Positions 52,201 through 61,099 of a stretch of 64,000 bases of DNA are shown here, one piece after another. The DNA lies in NCBI GenBank assembly GCA_936908745.1, contig CAKZFX010000010.1:62001-126000 (forward strand), read 5' to 3'. Every line of letters begins with the position of its first letter. Position 1 is the stretch's first letter. Below the pieces are notes generated by a model. That model saw only the letters and a program-made list of their open reading frames with translations, was not told where the DNA came from and searched no databases. The position numbers and the translations under genes were made by a program. The DNA is from an uncultured Chitinophagaceae bacterium (GTDB taxonomy: Bacteria; Bacteroidota; Bacteroidia; Chitinophagales; Chitinophagaceae).

Positions 52201-54806
52201 ACCGCAGCAGTTCTGTAATGACAACAGTGTCTGCTGCACAACCTGCTGACCTGGTGGTTGCTGCTGTGCAGCCGGTGGATTCAGTGTTTACTATTTTCTC
52301 CTCACCGTTTAAATACACCGTAAACAATAACGGTAGTGGTGCAACGATCGGTCACTGGACAGATAGCTTATTTATCAGTTGCAGCCCGGTATTCAGCCCG
52401 GCTACCAGTTACTTTATCGCTAAACGTTTCCAGCAACGTACGGTGCAGGCGGGAGGAAATTATACAGACTCATTCACATTGACGATGCCAAAAATGAGCT
52501 ACGAGATCAGCAATTGTTTCCCGCAGCAAATGCACACAACGGCCTACTTTTTTGTAAAAACAAATGCAGATACCGCAGCGTATGAAACAATGGGTATCAA
52601 CAACAACGTGTCTGCAGCAGCCACCCGTGTACTGGTAAACCCGCTGGTGGACCTGACCATAACAGAAGCGACGAATGCCAAAGACACACTGACCGTTGGT
52701 ATACCATTTACAGCAAGCTGGAAAATAAAGAACATTGGCTACGTTCCGCCACAGCAATACTATTACTATTATACCGATGCTGTTTATTTCTCATCCGACT
52801 CAGTGATGAGTACGAACGATGCGGTAGCGAATACGTATTTGAAATACAATGGTATCAACCGCAACGAAACGTTTACAGAAACAAAACCTGTGATGCCGCC
52901 AAATATTGTTACGGGTGACTACTATGTCTATGTAAAAACCAATTATGACGGGCATATCCCTGCAGAAAAAGTATTGAGCAATAATGGCAACTTTATAAGA
53001 GACGCCAGCGGTGCAGCGAAAAAAATACATGTGTTCAGGCCATTGCTGCCAGACCTTGTGGATACCATCATGCAGGCCCCTGCATCTGTGGCGGTGGGAC
53101 AGCCGATAACAATTATTTACAAAGTGACTAACACCGGCGTGGGTGCAACCTATCCGGGCGGCTGGAAAACGGATCTGCGTTTATCACGAGATTTCTTTGC
53201 CAATCCAAATGATGGCGATCGCTTGTTAAGCACACGTTCACGCACTATTGGTTTAGCGCCAGGACAGTCTTACTTAGATACGGCGACGGTAACGATACCT
53301 TCCTTTACCGCACCAGGCAACTATATTTTATTAAGCCATGCCAATGCGAATAACGATATCGTGGAAAGCACAACAGGTAATAACCTCGGCTTTAGCCTGC
53401 TGAATGTGTACCTGCCAGACTCCACTGACCTGATTGTATCGGATGTGCAGCACGAAGACACAGTTTACCTCGGTTACACGATGAGTAATTTGAAATGGGT
53501 GGTGCAAAACACATCGGCTGTGGATGCAAGAGGATATGTAACGGATGGTGTGTATTTATCTGCCGGCAACCTGCTGGACTCAACGGCTAAGCTGTTGGGT
53601 ACACGATACAGGCATATTGACCTTGAGCCACTGGAAACAGATACGGTTTCATTAGCACCATTGGTTACCGGCGTGGTGGAAGGAAACTATAATGTGTTTG
53701 CAAAAACAGACTTATTAAATAATATCATCGAAGAAAACAAGGAGAACAATGAAGGAGTATCGGTAACACCGATCTATGTAAAAGTGAAAGAGCTGCCGAT
53801 GAATGTGAATGAAGCGAATACGCTGCAATCTGTCAACAGGTATTATAAACTGCTCATCCCGGATTCATTGCGTGGCTCTACGATCATGGTGACGCTGAAA
53901 ACAAATGACTCTTTGATCGTTCGCAATGAAATGTATATGGCATCGGGATATGTACCAACGCAATCACAATATCAATACAGGTTTGAGAATGCCAATTATG
54001 GTAACCAGCAGATCGTGATGCCGGATGTAACGGACTCCGTGTACTATATCATGTACCGTTGCGTTTCGCCAAATCCGCCTGTGCAACAGGTGATATTGAA
54101 AGCGGTGAAACTGCCATTTGCTATCCTGAATGTGCATACTAACGCCGGTGGCAATATCGGCAACGTAACTATCCGCATAAGAGGATCACTATACCGTGAC
54201 AGTATGATCGCCAAACTGACAATGGGTTCAACGGTTATCTATTCATCTGCGGTTTACTATACCAACACAACACAGGTGTATGCAACATTCAACCTGCAAG
54301 GAAAACCAATCGGCATCTATGATGTAAGCCTTGTGAAACCGGATGGCTCAGAAGCAGTATTACCACAAAGTTTCTCTGTTGTAAAAGCAGACAACGGTGG
54401 ACTGATCACCGGGTCAGGTGCAAACACCGGTGCAGGCAATGGCAATGAACCGGGTTGTGATCCGGGTGCGCCAAGCGGCTTAAACGCTCAACTTGTAGTT
54501 GAAATGATTGTACCGGACAGGGTGTTGATCAAACGACCCGTGGTGATACAAATTCACTACAGCAACCCGACTAACTACGATATACCGGCGCAGGCAAGAG
54601 TATTGTATAGCGAATATGGGGTAAAAATGGCCTTTACCAAGGAAGGCGTTGAAAATGGCGCTGAAGAACTGTACCTCGATATTAAAGAATCCGACGGCCC
54701 GCCGGGCATTATCAGGGCAGGCGGCAGCGGCACCATCACTGTGTATTGCAATGCGCCATCCTTTGTGCCACAGCCAAGCGGTTATGTATTATTTAAACTG
54801 AAGTAA
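46239..54806 (+). CDS. Giant surface protein with PPC-like and CARDB repeats
   Basis: 2855 aa with a long signal peptide (hydrophobic core LLLTLLVVCFCSAQAVAQ near 30-45). About six pre-peptidase-C-like domains follow, opening with EPNN-type motifs near residues 50, 175, 325, 465, 620 and 757. Then a PKD-like domain (~890-985), Ig-like segments (~1048, ~1131, ~1218), an Fn3-like domain (~1300) and about eight CARDB-type domains from ~1393 to ~2500 (LPDLLVSDVQ, PDLRVDSVF, TDLIVSDVQ). The tail holds another PPC-like unit, an IPT/TIG-like domain (GGNIGNVTIRIRGSLY) and a last domain with VLIKRPVVIQIHYSNPT. There is no T9SS sorting domain at its end. 22 nt before the RHS gene, hence an operon. Confidence 0.85.
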   Translation: MKRTLFPVLQAATKNAQTGFFSRSKKLLLTLLVVCFCSAQAVAQTYTTEFEPNNDIPNANQLDYADIMEGSIGNGDAADYHRLPMEWHASIYILFQFTNNGTEDADISLALYHPLPGSTALATKTITGIAPGDTYYDTIYVCGRAADNYYLEMLSSAGSLDYTVQWYPVNAATSRPDNNTRGTATAFNFGQLIEGGINYTMFDRPVFPNLGSNDRFEYFKTTVPNINLSGYKIHLKAQNNDCLPTGNIAVQLNYYIYKNNETVAFAEGLVGNTSGIGYLQTVTSEIPVDHLAPGDEITVYLQHLNAGAFKFEFVISDLIPFNDQEDNCCTYNAIHLDEDQTVGGNVGEFDETNYEYRDEYDTYRISLPYDGAINVYVAAQIATCGVEEPMLICDILDENGNELETYRELARWSGYPGCGDIKYDTVKIRAFQAGTYYLRLRSYAWGGYPIINYNLKYDFVDSTGGDIEPNNTEATATQILPGEVKKGHINFKKYADNRDNYDYYKAPLPQDGQLKVYVKAKHRGEDIDGDIIIWKQGQNDDGNTNELYTWEALQVTYLNTNQSKYVPSTETYDLFADSLYVDTLTFCPAAGGWAYIRLGSDRAYEYEIWYELTDTISWVGDVEPNNTLATATQINAGETKTGRLRYYQDRQGNSPDTWDHYKTTIPAPGMLKIYVEATNTSCDTPSPMELSLFTSTSEGSLIYSKNIGNGTNIPPGATVYDTILPCFFTGSALNFRLEATQTFRYKIRYEVLPMDTTEVEPDNTFATATPIGSGQNRSTFLGLKYNDQPDVNDYFKMVVPGPDTLRLHWQATNISCVDNRYYRIYGYNKNMQQIFFTGYIFNGVGTVDAGQTVADSLKVYVAGIDTVYIRFNADGLFKYNFQTNTVKPSSWFKITGDTTACEGGLYTYRVSNFVDSNVVFNWSLPLGGGVLNATDSIATVEWNANGNRSIRLTVTNSAGTSPAVTQNIIVNGVFPTQVPVASNFARTLSTGMLPPGAYCQWYRNDTLIVGATDSTYYAADAGSFTVKYVNDCGSGPASNAIVFGNAAEAQVITFPHVPTITMSPTAKAPLLATASSGLPVFYQKISGPATILNDTLYITGAGTIIVKAMQPGDDIFRPAIPVNDTITVVKGNQLITFDPIPDKVFSNTSFFVSASSSSGLGIVYSIVSGRATINSGGRIDMNGAGTVTVRAAQPGNANYNAATSVERTFCIGVRTLTGITGEATPCLAEYRYNVQRIPGAIYTWSLSGGGVMTTNNNDTAWIQWQTPGTYTIKVKATSPCDPVFTNEQEFIVTTSANAPAQVTGMLPGDHATDQQLPLQLSWIPGSNTVTYDLYIWDSLAAQPAMPYAANLTTFAYTLPQNAPFQYNKTYKWRVVSKNPCSQTSGPVQHFRLIPLPDLLVSDVQIPTNAVGGQTITVSWKVTNIGPGRTLTDQQWRDGVYFALDTVPHVSFQGSPNWNPTSWSSLTANGRPLLLGYKDRPAALEVGEFYTNSIDFTLPLGYNFPVYAYVIAANNHPNYPLLQASVANDTARAPHQMQITLPPVPDLRVDSVFAPSTVFSGSTINLTYKVKNYGSVTPAGGNWTDSIFISQSPLFDRSQSFPLKTIKANGSYYPNANDATVFNNTQLNAGEMITKNIQVVIPNFKFGTWFIYVKTNAREGAANSVYEGPLNNNNLNRCQLEIYLTPTPKLTVTNLSLPVTAASTSQTVGVNWKIKNEGFWDNIEKNRGHYITNGMCTVSCGPSAPANAVCTSPSVIKDSIVFGGSYWIDRVYLSTDPNGLNIANAVMVKETKHGVENSGFYADPYTDFVSCPALVIGNVNVNNVIKPESEFAKAEGFTIPSDLQPGNYYVYVYANPTKTVFEYPGTPQIQRSALPIAVTRPDATISSLVVPAASFGGQTITINYSVLNNGPGAVFNHNRNDQLYISNFSNFDASAQLIGTNTFTENLPVGTSVPHAFTYTIPPATTGNKYFYVITNHDSLFKETNMLNNRSSSVMTTVSAAQPADLVVAAVQPVDSVFTIFSSPFKYTVNNNGSGATIGHWTDSLFISCSPVFSPATSYFIAKRFQQRTVQAGGNYTDSFTLTMPKMSYEISNCFPQQMHTTAYFFVKTNADTAAYETMGINNNVSAAATRVLVNPLVDLTITEATNAKDTLTVGIPFTASWKIKNIGYVPPQQYYYYYTDAVYFSSDSVMSTNDAVANTYLKYNGINRNETFTETKPVMPPNIVTGDYYVYVKTNYDGHIPAEKVLSNNGNFIRDASGAAKKIHVFRPLLPDLVDTIMQAPASVAVGQPITIIYKVTNTGVGATYPGGWKTDLRLSRDFFANPNDGDRLLSTRSRTIGLAPGQSYLDTATVTIPSFTAPGNYILLSHANANNDIVESTTGNNLGFSLLNVYLPDSTDLIVSDVQHEDTVYLGYTMSNLKWVVQNTSAVDARGYVTDGVYLSAGNLLDSTAKLLGTRYRHIDLEPLETDTVSLAPLVTGVVEGNYNVFAKTDLLNNIIEENKENNEGVSVTPIYVKVKELPMNVNEANTLQSVNRYYKLLIPDSLRGSTIMVTLKTNDSLIVRNEMYMASGYVPTQSQYQYRFENANYGNQQIVMPDVTDSVYYIMYRCVSPNPPVQQVILKAVKLPFAILNVHTNAGGNIGNVTIRIRGSLYRDSMIAKLTMGSTVIYSSAVYYTNTTQVYATFNLQGKPIGIYDVSLVKPDGSEAVLPQSFSVVKADNGGLITGSGANTGAGNGNEPGCDPGAPSGLNAQLVVEMIVPDRVLIKRPVVIQIHYSNPTNYDIPAQARVLYSEYGVKMAFTKEGVENGAEELYLDIKESDGPPGIIRAGGSGTITVYCNAPSFVPQPSGYVLFKLK

Positions 54807-54828
54807 AGAACACAAAAAAGACGACACC

Positions 54829-57800
54829 ATGTACTGCAACATAAATACAACTGCTATGCGAGTAAAAAATGCTACAGCAAAAATGCTGCTCTTGTCTGCT
54901 ATCTTTTTGCTGACCGGTACCGCACAGGCGCAAAATATCAATAGTCCCAACAGGCGGGGTCCCCTGGGTACGCAGGTAAATACATTAAGCGGGAACTTCT
55001 TTTTACCAAGGACCGACTTCTATGTATCCGCAAGGGCTATCAACCTGAATGCAAGCTTTTATTACAACAGCTACCTGTTCCAGGAAGAATATGGTTATGG
55101 CAAAGGCTGGACATTTGAGTATGATATTAAATACAAAGCCGACACATTGCCTGGCGGGCGTATCATCATGTGGGGAAATGGCCGGGAAGATACTTATGAT
55201 TCGATACCCGGTGGAACATATCAAGCCCCGCGTGGTTTCTTTAGCATATTGACGCAATACCAGCAAGGAAAATATGTATTGACAGGAAAAGACGGGATAA
55301 AAACCTACTTCGATAATCCCACCCACCGGAAGGTGACAAGGATAGAGGAACCTAATGGTAACTATATCAACTTTTCTTATACGGACAGCCTGCTGACTTC
55401 AATGACAAATGGTGCAGGACAAACGATCACCTTAACCTATACCCAGGGCCGGCTGGCTTCGGTGGTGGATGCGATTGCTACGCCTGCACGTACATTCACT
55501 TATACCTATGATGCGGCAGGTAATTTAAAAGAAGTAAAAGACCCGTTGAATGGAAAATATAAATATGAATACCTGATCAATGGGCCTTTGCGTTCTGTAA
55601 CAGATAAAAACAATAACAAAGTAGATGTTATTTATTTTCCTGACCTGGCAGCAAGGGAATTGATCGGTTGTAATAAACGGATCAGCTTTTCCTATGATAC
55701 AGCAAAGCAGTCAACTACGGTAACAGATCATTTAACGGCAGGCAACCAGGTAACCCGCTATACTTACAAAAGACTCGGACAGCTTTCATGGATCACTTCT
55801 GTGTCGGGCAACTGTTGCGGGTTTAATGTAAACTATGAATACGATGACCAGGGCAATATGCTGAAAATGACAGACGCCAATGGGAAAATCTATACCTATA
55901 CCTATGATACCAAGGGTAATGTGCTGACCGCTACCGACCCTGCCGGTGGAAAAAGCATATATACGTATACGAGTACCTTAAATAAGATCAGCACCTACAA
56001 AGATGCGAATGGAAATCTTTATACAATGACCTATGATGCCGATGGAAACCTTACCCAACTGGTGGCTCCCGGCAATAATATCTATAAAGCAACCTATAGC
56101 TCTTCGGGCGATATACTGACAAGCACAGATGCTAAAGGAAATGTGTTTACTTATCACCACGATGCGTATGGAAATCCTTCTTCGGTAACTGGCCCGGAAG
56201 GTTTTACAGCTACGCTGGCGCATGATGCACGTGGAAACTTATTAAGCTATACGGATTCACGCGGTTATAAAAGCACAGCGGAATATGATATACTGGACCG
56301 GATGAAAAAAATCAGCGATCCTATTAATAACAGCGAGCAATTTTCATATGATGCACAGGGAAATATTGTTTCTCATGCCAATAAAAACAATGAAACAAGG
56401 CTTTTAAGTTATGATGCCAGCAACAGGCTGGTGCATGTGGCCGATCCTGTTGGCAATCAAAGCTGGATCACCTATGACAATATGGACAACCTGACATCGA
56501 TCAAAAACCCGCTGGGAAGTGAAACCCTGTTTACCTATGACAAACGTAACAGGGTAAGCTCAATAAAAGACCCTGAAGCCAACAGTGCTTTATATAGTTA
56601 CGATAATAATGGTAATACTACTTCTATGAAAATGCCTGGCGGGCAGTTATTGCAATTGACGTATGATGATCTGAACAGGCCGGTTACAATAAAAGATGCT
56701 ACGGGTGTTATTGCCAGCTATCAGTATGATAAAAGAGGAAATCTTACCCGTTATGTCAATGAAACGGGTGCTGTTACAACAGCAACCTATGACAGCCTCG
56801 ATCGCCTGAAACAATTTACTGATCCGCTGGGCAACAGTACTGCTTATACGTATGACAAAAACAATAATGTTATTTCAATTTCGGATGCTGAAGGGAAAAC
56901 AAGAAACTATACCTACGACAACATGAACCGGATGAAAACCTTTACGGATAACAACGGTTTTGTGATAACAGCAGGCTATGATACAGAAGGAAATGTTATT
57001 TCCATTACTGATCAGAACAACAATACCACTAACTATACATACGATAGTCTCAACCGGAGAAAAAGAATGACCTATCCTGGTGGAACCTACCAGGAATATG
57101 TGTACGACAAGAAAGGCAACATGGTGAGTGTAAGATTAACTGATGGTGGTTATATCACTTACCAGTATGATACGTTGGACAGGATGAAAAGCCGCACACT
57201 GCCCGGTGGCGAAGTATATAGTTATATATATGATGCAGCAGGCAGGGTTACTTCGGCAACCAATAACAGCGGAACGGTGTCTTTTACCTATGATGTAATG
57301 GACAGGATCACTTCCGAAACATTTGATGGCAGAACCACCAGCTATACCTACAATACTGCTGGCAGAACAAAAACCATTAAATATCCGGACAACTCAGTAG
57401 TGACCAAAGAATTTGATACCCGCGGCCGGTTGATCAAAATTTTAAAGGACAGTGTATTATTAGCCTCGTATGAATATAATAATGCGAACCAACTGACTGC
57501 TAAAATACATGGTAATGGCATAAACAGCACTTACCAATATGACTATGCGAATCGTCTCAACAATATTACAACGGGCACAGTTCAAAACAGCCAGTTTACC
57601 TATGACAAAATGGGTAATAAAAAAACAATTGTAAAAGGCGACGATAACTATTCAGAGCAGTTTACTTATGACAACGGTTATCGCCTCACAGCTTACAAAA
57701 GAGGCCCTTCGGCCACACCGGTCGTTCAAAATACCTATACCTATGATGCGGTAGGCAATCGTGCAGCTGCTGATCTCAACGGAACAGCTGTAACGTATGC

Positions 57801-60516
57801 AAAGAATAGCCTGAACCAATTGACGAGTGTGAATGGTACAACACTGACGTATGATAACAGGGGTAATCTTACTTATGATGGCGCATCGTACAAAACCTAT
57901 GATGCCGACAACAGGCTGATAAAAGATTCAATCTCTCCCTCTGTCGTTGTTACTTATACCTATGATGCCCTGAACAGGAAAGTGGCACGAATGCTTAATG
58001 GCGATATCCGCAAATACAGTTATAGCGGTACGGAGCAGATAGAGGAAAGAGATGGTGTAGGTAATTTAATCAGCAGTACCGTTTTCAACAGCTTTTTAAA
58101 TCCTGTTGTAAATGACAAAAATGGTGATCGCTTCTACTTCCATGCCAATGAAATGGGCTCTGTGGAAGGAATTACGAATAGCAATGGACGAGTGATTGAA
58201 AAATACTACTATGATGTATATGGAAAACTGTATCGCTTTGACAGTTTAAATAATCCGCTGGTGGGTTCCATTGCAGGCAACCGTTTTGGTTATACCGGGC
58301 AGGAATATGATAGTGTTACGGGCAGCTATCGCTTTTTTTACAGGAACTACTCTCCCGAAACAGGATTGTTTAACCAACGTGATCTTATTGAATATGAAGA
58401 TGGCATGGGCATGTACCAATATGTGGGTAATAACCCCGCCAATGGTATCGACGTGTGGGGCTTAGAAGATTGCGGGAAAAGCTTTGACTTTATGAAAAGC
58501 TGGAAAACTTTTTCCAGGACCAAATTTGTTTACGACTACCTGAATAACTATGCTGAGACGTTCAACCAGGCGGCAAAAGATGCCGGCCTTTCAAGAAGGC
58601 TCAACCTGCCACAAATCCCGGCGCCGGTAAAAACCGGCTTAAGCGTAATATCAGCAGGTGTCAACGCGTATAAAACCAGCCAAAGTGTAGAAAAATATAG
58701 CGAGGCAACCAACGCTACTGAAAGAGCTATGCACGCCGGTGATGCAGTTAAAAGCGGCGCCAGTCTTACGGCAGGGTTAACAGGTCTGACGGCCACGCAA
58801 TTGGGTATGAAAACTGTTGCCAAAGGTGCAAGCGGGTATGGCATGGCTATTACAGCAATGGATATAGAAGCTTATTTTATCGCGAAATATGGTATCCAGG
58901 ACCCGTTGGAAATTGAAGCCCATAGAAGTGAAATTGAAGCAGAATTATATATGTGGCAGCAAGGACAAACGGATGAAGAAAAAGTAGAACGGATAATGAA
59001 GCTCAGCCAGCTTAAGCGGATTATGGATGAAAGGGAGCGCAGTAAAAATAATCCTTGCAGCGATGGATCTAATCGTAAAGGCCGTTGGGTTTGGGATCCG
59101 GTTAAAAAAATGTGGGTGTTCCTGCCGGTTGATCCAAACCTGATCATCGGCCCCGATGGAAAAGACGAAAAGAAATGGGTAAGTGTAAAAGACAGGATGC
59201 CTTATACAGTGCTGTTTGAAAATGATTCGACAGCAACAGCCCGTGCCCGCTATGTGAAAATCACAACGCCGATAGAGCCCAAACAAGATGCAGCAACGCT
59301 GGAGCTTGGCAACTTCGGATTCAACAACCAAAGCTTTGAAGTGCCAAAAGGATTGGCTACTTACTATGAAAGACTGGATGCCCGTGATTCAACAGGCGTA
59401 TATGTGGATGTAGTGGCGGGCTACGATGTAATGAAACATGAAATATTCTGGGAATTCAGGGCAATTGATCCAACGACACTGATGCCACCGGATGATCCGC
59501 TGGCAGGCTTCCTGATGCTGCGTGACACTGCTAACCCGGCATACGGAAATGGTTTTGTCAACTTCACCATGAAACCACTGACATCTGCACAAACATTAGA
59601 TACGATCGGTGCCAGGGCATTTATCACTTTCGATGAAAATGAAGTGATACCTACTAATATTCATACCAACACCATTGATGCGGTAGCACCAACCAGCCAG
59701 ATGCTAAGTGTGAACACAGATGCAAACAGGAGAACAACGTTAACATGGAGTGGTGTGGACGATGCCAATGGAATCGGTGTTGATTATTACACGATCTATG
59801 TTTCTAACGACAGGATTAATTATAGCATACTGGTTCCACAGATCAGGCGTACGGATACCACATTGGTCTTGCCTCCTGATTCTGTTTACTGCTTCTTTGT
59901 ACTGGCAACAGACCGTGTTGGCAATACAGAAACCCTGCGACCGAATGTTTCCACTTGTTACTCCATCGGCACCACGTTGCCGGTAACATGGCTATACTTT
60001 AACGGCACCACGCAGGGCAAAAACAATATACTGACATGGGCAACGGGAAGTGAAACGAATACAAAAGAATTCAGTCTTGAGCGTTCTTTGAATGGAAATA
60101 CATTCCAGCAAATAACATTGCTGCCGGCTGCAGGCAACAGTGCGGGCACAAGGGAATACAAATACACAGATCCGAATATAGACCGCCTCAACAGCGAGCG
60201 GATGTACTACCGTGTTAAACAGGTTGACCTTGATGGACGCTTTACCTACTCAAGAGTGGTGTTGCTGACATACAGGGAAAATAACAGCCAGCCTTCCGTG
60301 ATCTATCCAAATCCAACCAAAGGTATCGTGAATATACTCGTGGGAGACCGGAATATGGTTGGTACAGAAGCAACGCTGATAGATGTAAATGGTCGCATTT
60401 TGCAACGGGTGAAAATTACCGCAAGTAACCAGTCATTTGATATGTCAGGCCTGGTCAATGGCATCTACTTTATCAAACTGGCCAATAAAGAAACACTGCG
60501 TGTGATCAAACAATAA
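54829..60516 (+). CDS. Giant RHS/YD-repeat protein with T9SS sorting domain
   Basis: 1895 aa; start at ATG 54829, with ATG 54856 (MRVKNATAKM) an alternative; both give a signal peptide ending TAQAQ. N-terminal DUF6531-like region (GTQVNTLSGNFFLPRTDFYV), over 30 YD repeats (~150-1090), and an RHS-associated core (GYTGQEYDSVTGSYRFFYRN, ~1150-1215). After the core comes a Gly/Ala-rich helical stretch (~1215-1390), a conserved beta domain (PYTVLFENDSTATARARYVK, ~1455-1620), an Fn3-like and an LPVTWLYF/FSLERS domain, and a type A sorting domain (~1823-1895: YPNPTKGIVNI). Unlike RHS toxins it does not end in a variable toxin tip. Terminator at 60555. Confidence 0.88.
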   Translation: MYCNINTTAMRVKNATAKMLLLSAIFLLTGTAQAQNINSPNRRGPLGTQVNTLSGNFFLPRTDFYVSARAINLNASFYYNSYLFQEEYGYGKGWTFEYDIKYKADTLPGGRIIMWGNGREDTYDSIPGGTYQAPRGFFSILTQYQQGKYVLTGKDGIKTYFDNPTHRKVTRIEEPNGNYINFSYTDSLLTSMTNGAGQTITLTYTQGRLASVVDAIATPARTFTYTYDAAGNLKEVKDPLNGKYKYEYLINGPLRSVTDKNNNKVDVIYFPDLAARELIGCNKRISFSYDTAKQSTTVTDHLTAGNQVTRYTYKRLGQLSWITSVSGNCCGFNVNYEYDDQGNMLKMTDANGKIYTYTYDTKGNVLTATDPAGGKSIYTYTSTLNKISTYKDANGNLYTMTYDADGNLTQLVAPGNNIYKATYSSSGDILTSTDAKGNVFTYHHDAYGNPSSVTGPEGFTATLAHDARGNLLSYTDSRGYKSTAEYDILDRMKKISDPINNSEQFSYDAQGNIVSHANKNNETRLLSYDASNRLVHVADPVGNQSWITYDNMDNLTSIKNPLGSETLFTYDKRNRVSSIKDPEANSALYSYDNNGNTTSMKMPGGQLLQLTYDDLNRPVTIKDATGVIASYQYDKRGNLTRYVNETGAVTTATYDSLDRLKQFTDPLGNSTAYTYDKNNNVISISDAEGKTRNYTYDNMNRMKTFTDNNGFVITAGYDTEGNVISITDQNNNTTNYTYDSLNRRKRMTYPGGTYQEYVYDKKGNMVSVRLTDGGYITYQYDTLDRMKSRTLPGGEVYSYIYDAAGRVTSATNNSGTVSFTYDVMDRITSETFDGRTTSYTYNTAGRTKTIKYPDNSVVTKEFDTRGRLIKILKDSVLLASYEYNNANQLTAKIHGNGINSTYQYDYANRLNNITTGTVQNSQFTYDKMGNKKTIVKGDDNYSEQFTYDNGYRLTAYKRGPSATPVVQNTYTYDAVGNRAAADLNGTAVTYAKNSLNQLTSVNGTTLTYDNRGNLTYDGASYKTYDADNRLIKDSISPSVVVTYTYDALNRKVARMLNGDIRKYSYSGTEQIEERDGVGNLISSTVFNSFLNPVVNDKNGDRFYFHANEMGSVEGITNSNGRVIEKYYYDVYGKLYRFDSLNNPLVGSIAGNRFGYTGQEYDSVTGSYRFFYRNYSPETGLFNQRDLIEYEDGMGMYQYVGNNPANGIDVWGLEDCGKSFDFMKSWKTFSRTKFVYDYLNNYAETFNQAAKDAGLSRRLNLPQIPAPVKTGLSVISAGVNAYKTSQSVEKYSEATNATERAMHAGDAVKSGASLTAGLTGLTATQLGMKTVAKGASGYGMAITAMDIEAYFIAKYGIQDPLEIEAHRSEIEAELYMWQQGQTDEEKVERIMKLSQLKRIMDERERSKNNPCSDGSNRKGRWVWDPVKKMWVFLPVDPNLIIGPDGKDEKKWVSVKDRMPYTVLFENDSTATARARYVKITTPIEPKQDAATLELGNFGFNNQSFEVPKGLATYYERLDARDSTGVYVDVVAGYDVMKHEIFWEFRAIDPTTLMPPDDPLAGFLMLRDTANPAYGNGFVNFTMKPLTSAQTLDTIGARAFITFDENEVIPTNIHTNTIDAVAPTSQMLSVNTDANRRTTLTWSGVDDANGIGVDYYTIYVSNDRINYSILVPQIRRTDTTLVLPPDSVYCFFVLATDRVGNTETLRPNVSTCYSIGTTLPVTWLYFNGTTQGKNNILTWATGSETNTKEFSLERSLNGNTFQQITLLPAAGNSAGTREYKYTDPNIDRLNSERMYYRVKQVDLDGRFTYSRVVLLTYRENNSQPSVIYPNPTKGIVNILVGDRNMVGTEATLIDVNGRILQRVKITASNQSFDMSGLVNGIYFIKLANKETLRVIKQ

Positions 60517-60554
60517 GTCTTTTCGTGTTCTCAGAAATAAATATCAAAAACCAC

Positions 60555-60581
60555 GGCCGCAATTTTTATTGCGGCCTTTTT
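60555..60581 (+). terminator. Intrinsic terminator of the giant-gene operon
   Basis: Perfect 9-bp stem GGCCGCAAT/ATTGCGGCC (60555-60563, 60568-60576), loop TTTT, then TTTTT. Confidence 0.9.
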
Positions 60582-60643
60582 AATGCTACTGAATACCGTT
60601 TGGAGGGTATTGGTAAGGCAACCAGCTACTTTACTTTCAGGTT

Positions 60644-61099
60644 ATGAAAAAGCTATTCAGCACCCTCTTCCTTGGCATGTTTGTATTTGCTGCGAATGCG
60701 CAACTGCCGGAGGCAACTATGCTCAATAAAATGATGAACATTTTAATAGATAAAAAATGTGCGGACTATCTTAAAGAAAAAGTGGAGGATAGCGACCGTG
60801 CCATGTTCCGTAGTTCTTTATCGGAAAAAGGAAAACCGGAGATATTTATAGAAGATACTACTCAATTCAGGCCCTACTCTTTTTATTCCATTATTGGTAA
60901 AAGCAAGACTGATTTGGCAAAAGCGAAAACAACATTAAAAGCATTGATGAAGCAAAAGAAAATAAGCTACAATCCCAAAATTGACAATGAATATATGAAT
61001 GGGATGGAAGTTTATGCCGACAATGGATTAGTAATACAACTCCTGTTCAGCGAAATCGAAGAGAAAGTGCAGCTATTTGTCTTTAAAGGAGAAGAATAA
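60644..61099 (+). CDS. Small secreted protein of unknown function
   Basis: 151 aa with a signal peptide (MKKLFSTLFLGMFVFAANA). The mature part is mixed helix/strand and Lys-rich (KKCADYLKEKVEDSD, LAKAKTTLKALMKQKKI, YNPKIDNEYMNGMEVYADNG). No family recognised. It lies after the operon terminator and abuts the stop of convergent paaE without a spacer. Confidence 0.65.
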   Translation: MKKLFSTLFLGMFVFAANAQLPEATMLNKMMNILIDKKCADYLKEKVEDSDRAMFRSSLSEKGKPEIFIEDTTQFRPYSFYSIIGKSKTDLAKAKTTLKALMKQKKISYNPKIDNEYMNGMEVYADNGLVIQLLFSEIEEKVQLFVFKGEE

